From a bacterium (GTDB lineage: Bacteria > Margulisbacteria > Marinamargulisbacteria > JAAEMD01): a stretch of 5,709 nucleotides of DNA. The DNA lies in contig JAAEMD010000250.1 in assembly GCA_024225875.1 (NCBI GenBank), forward strand, positions 1 to 5,709, read 5' to 3'. The stretch's first letter is position 1; each line of letters starts with the position of its first letter. The notes beneath the pieces are model-generated. The model was not told the DNA's origin. It did not search any database and saw nothing but the letters and a program-made list of their open reading frames with translations. The translations under genes were made by a program, and so were the position numbers. This document shows, piece by piece, positions 5,628 to 5,709 of this stretch.

Positions 5628-5709
5628 ATGAATAGCATCCAAAAAACACATTCAATTTATCAAGTTAAGTTAAAGCAGCGGCCTTTTTTAAGTTCATTGC
5701 CGATAATCC
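5628..5709 (+). CDS. 5' end of an unidentified open frame, cut by the window edge
   Basis: An ATG at 5628 opens a frame with no stop through the end of the window (27 codons, beginning MNSIQKTHSIYQVKLKQ). The frame is open back to a TGA at 5580-5582, but no earlier ATG, GTG or TTG suits. A purine-rich AGAAGAG precedes the ATG, though closer than ideal. It lies about 50 bases beyond a predicted promoter and an insertion-sequence-like hairpin, so the start of a transposase gene is one possibility. The visible residues are too few to identify a family, and chance openness over this length is also possible. Confidence 0.35.
   Translation, partial: MNSIQKTHSIYQVKLKQRPFLSSLPII

Overview
The window is an AT-rich bacterial segment (about one third G+C by eye) dominated by one tight, co-oriented run of six complete genes on the + strand: lipA, plsY, gpsA, a membrane polyprenyl-phosphate sugar phosphotransferase, nadD and coaE. 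The use of sn-glycerol 3-phosphate lipid genes (plsY/gpsA) marks it as bacterial rather than archaeal. The sugar transferase implies cell-surface polysaccharide synthesis. The lineage cannot be fixed from sequence alone. The gene mix and low G+C would suit a little-studied Gram-negative or candidate-phylum bacterium, but that is a guess.

Layout. Positions 1-407 contain no convincing gene. They hold four copies of a degenerate repeat (three on +, one on -), each with an invariant GGACA followed exactly 17 bases later by a TATA(A/T) motif. The last copy ends 4 bases before the lipA ATG and forms a good promoter whose expected start point falls on or next to that ATG. Positions 408-5516 hold the six-gene operon, with junctions of +2, +9, -4, 0 and -4 bases. 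Positions 5517-5709 contain a 23-base perfect palindrome overlapping a strong-looking promoter, a short GC-rich hairpin of the type seen at insertion-sequence ends, and the beginning of an open frame that runs off the window.

How the genes work together. LipA makes the lipoyl cofactor of the 2-oxoacid dehydrogenase and glycine cleavage complexes. GpsA makes sn-glycerol 3-phosphate and PlsY acylates it, giving lysophosphatidic acid for membrane lipids. The sugar transferase starts a lipid-linked glycan on undecaprenyl phosphate. NadD makes the NAD precursor NaAD, and CoaE performs the last step of CoA synthesis. The common theme is cofactors (lipoate, NAD, CoA) and envelope precursors, all basic growth functions likely co-transcribed.

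Most notable: (1) the repeat family at the left edge looks like a mobile-element end that also works as a promoter and may give lipA a leaderless mRNA; (2) nadD almost certainly starts at a rare CTG codon directly abutting the previous stop codon, with an ideal AGGAGG site, so automatic calls at the downstream TTG cut off the first beta strand; (3) CoaE has a shortened lid lacking the usual arginines; (4) a palindrome overlaps the -35 box of the downstream promoter. I saw no clear evidence of a wholly new multi-gene system: the genes themselves are familiar families.
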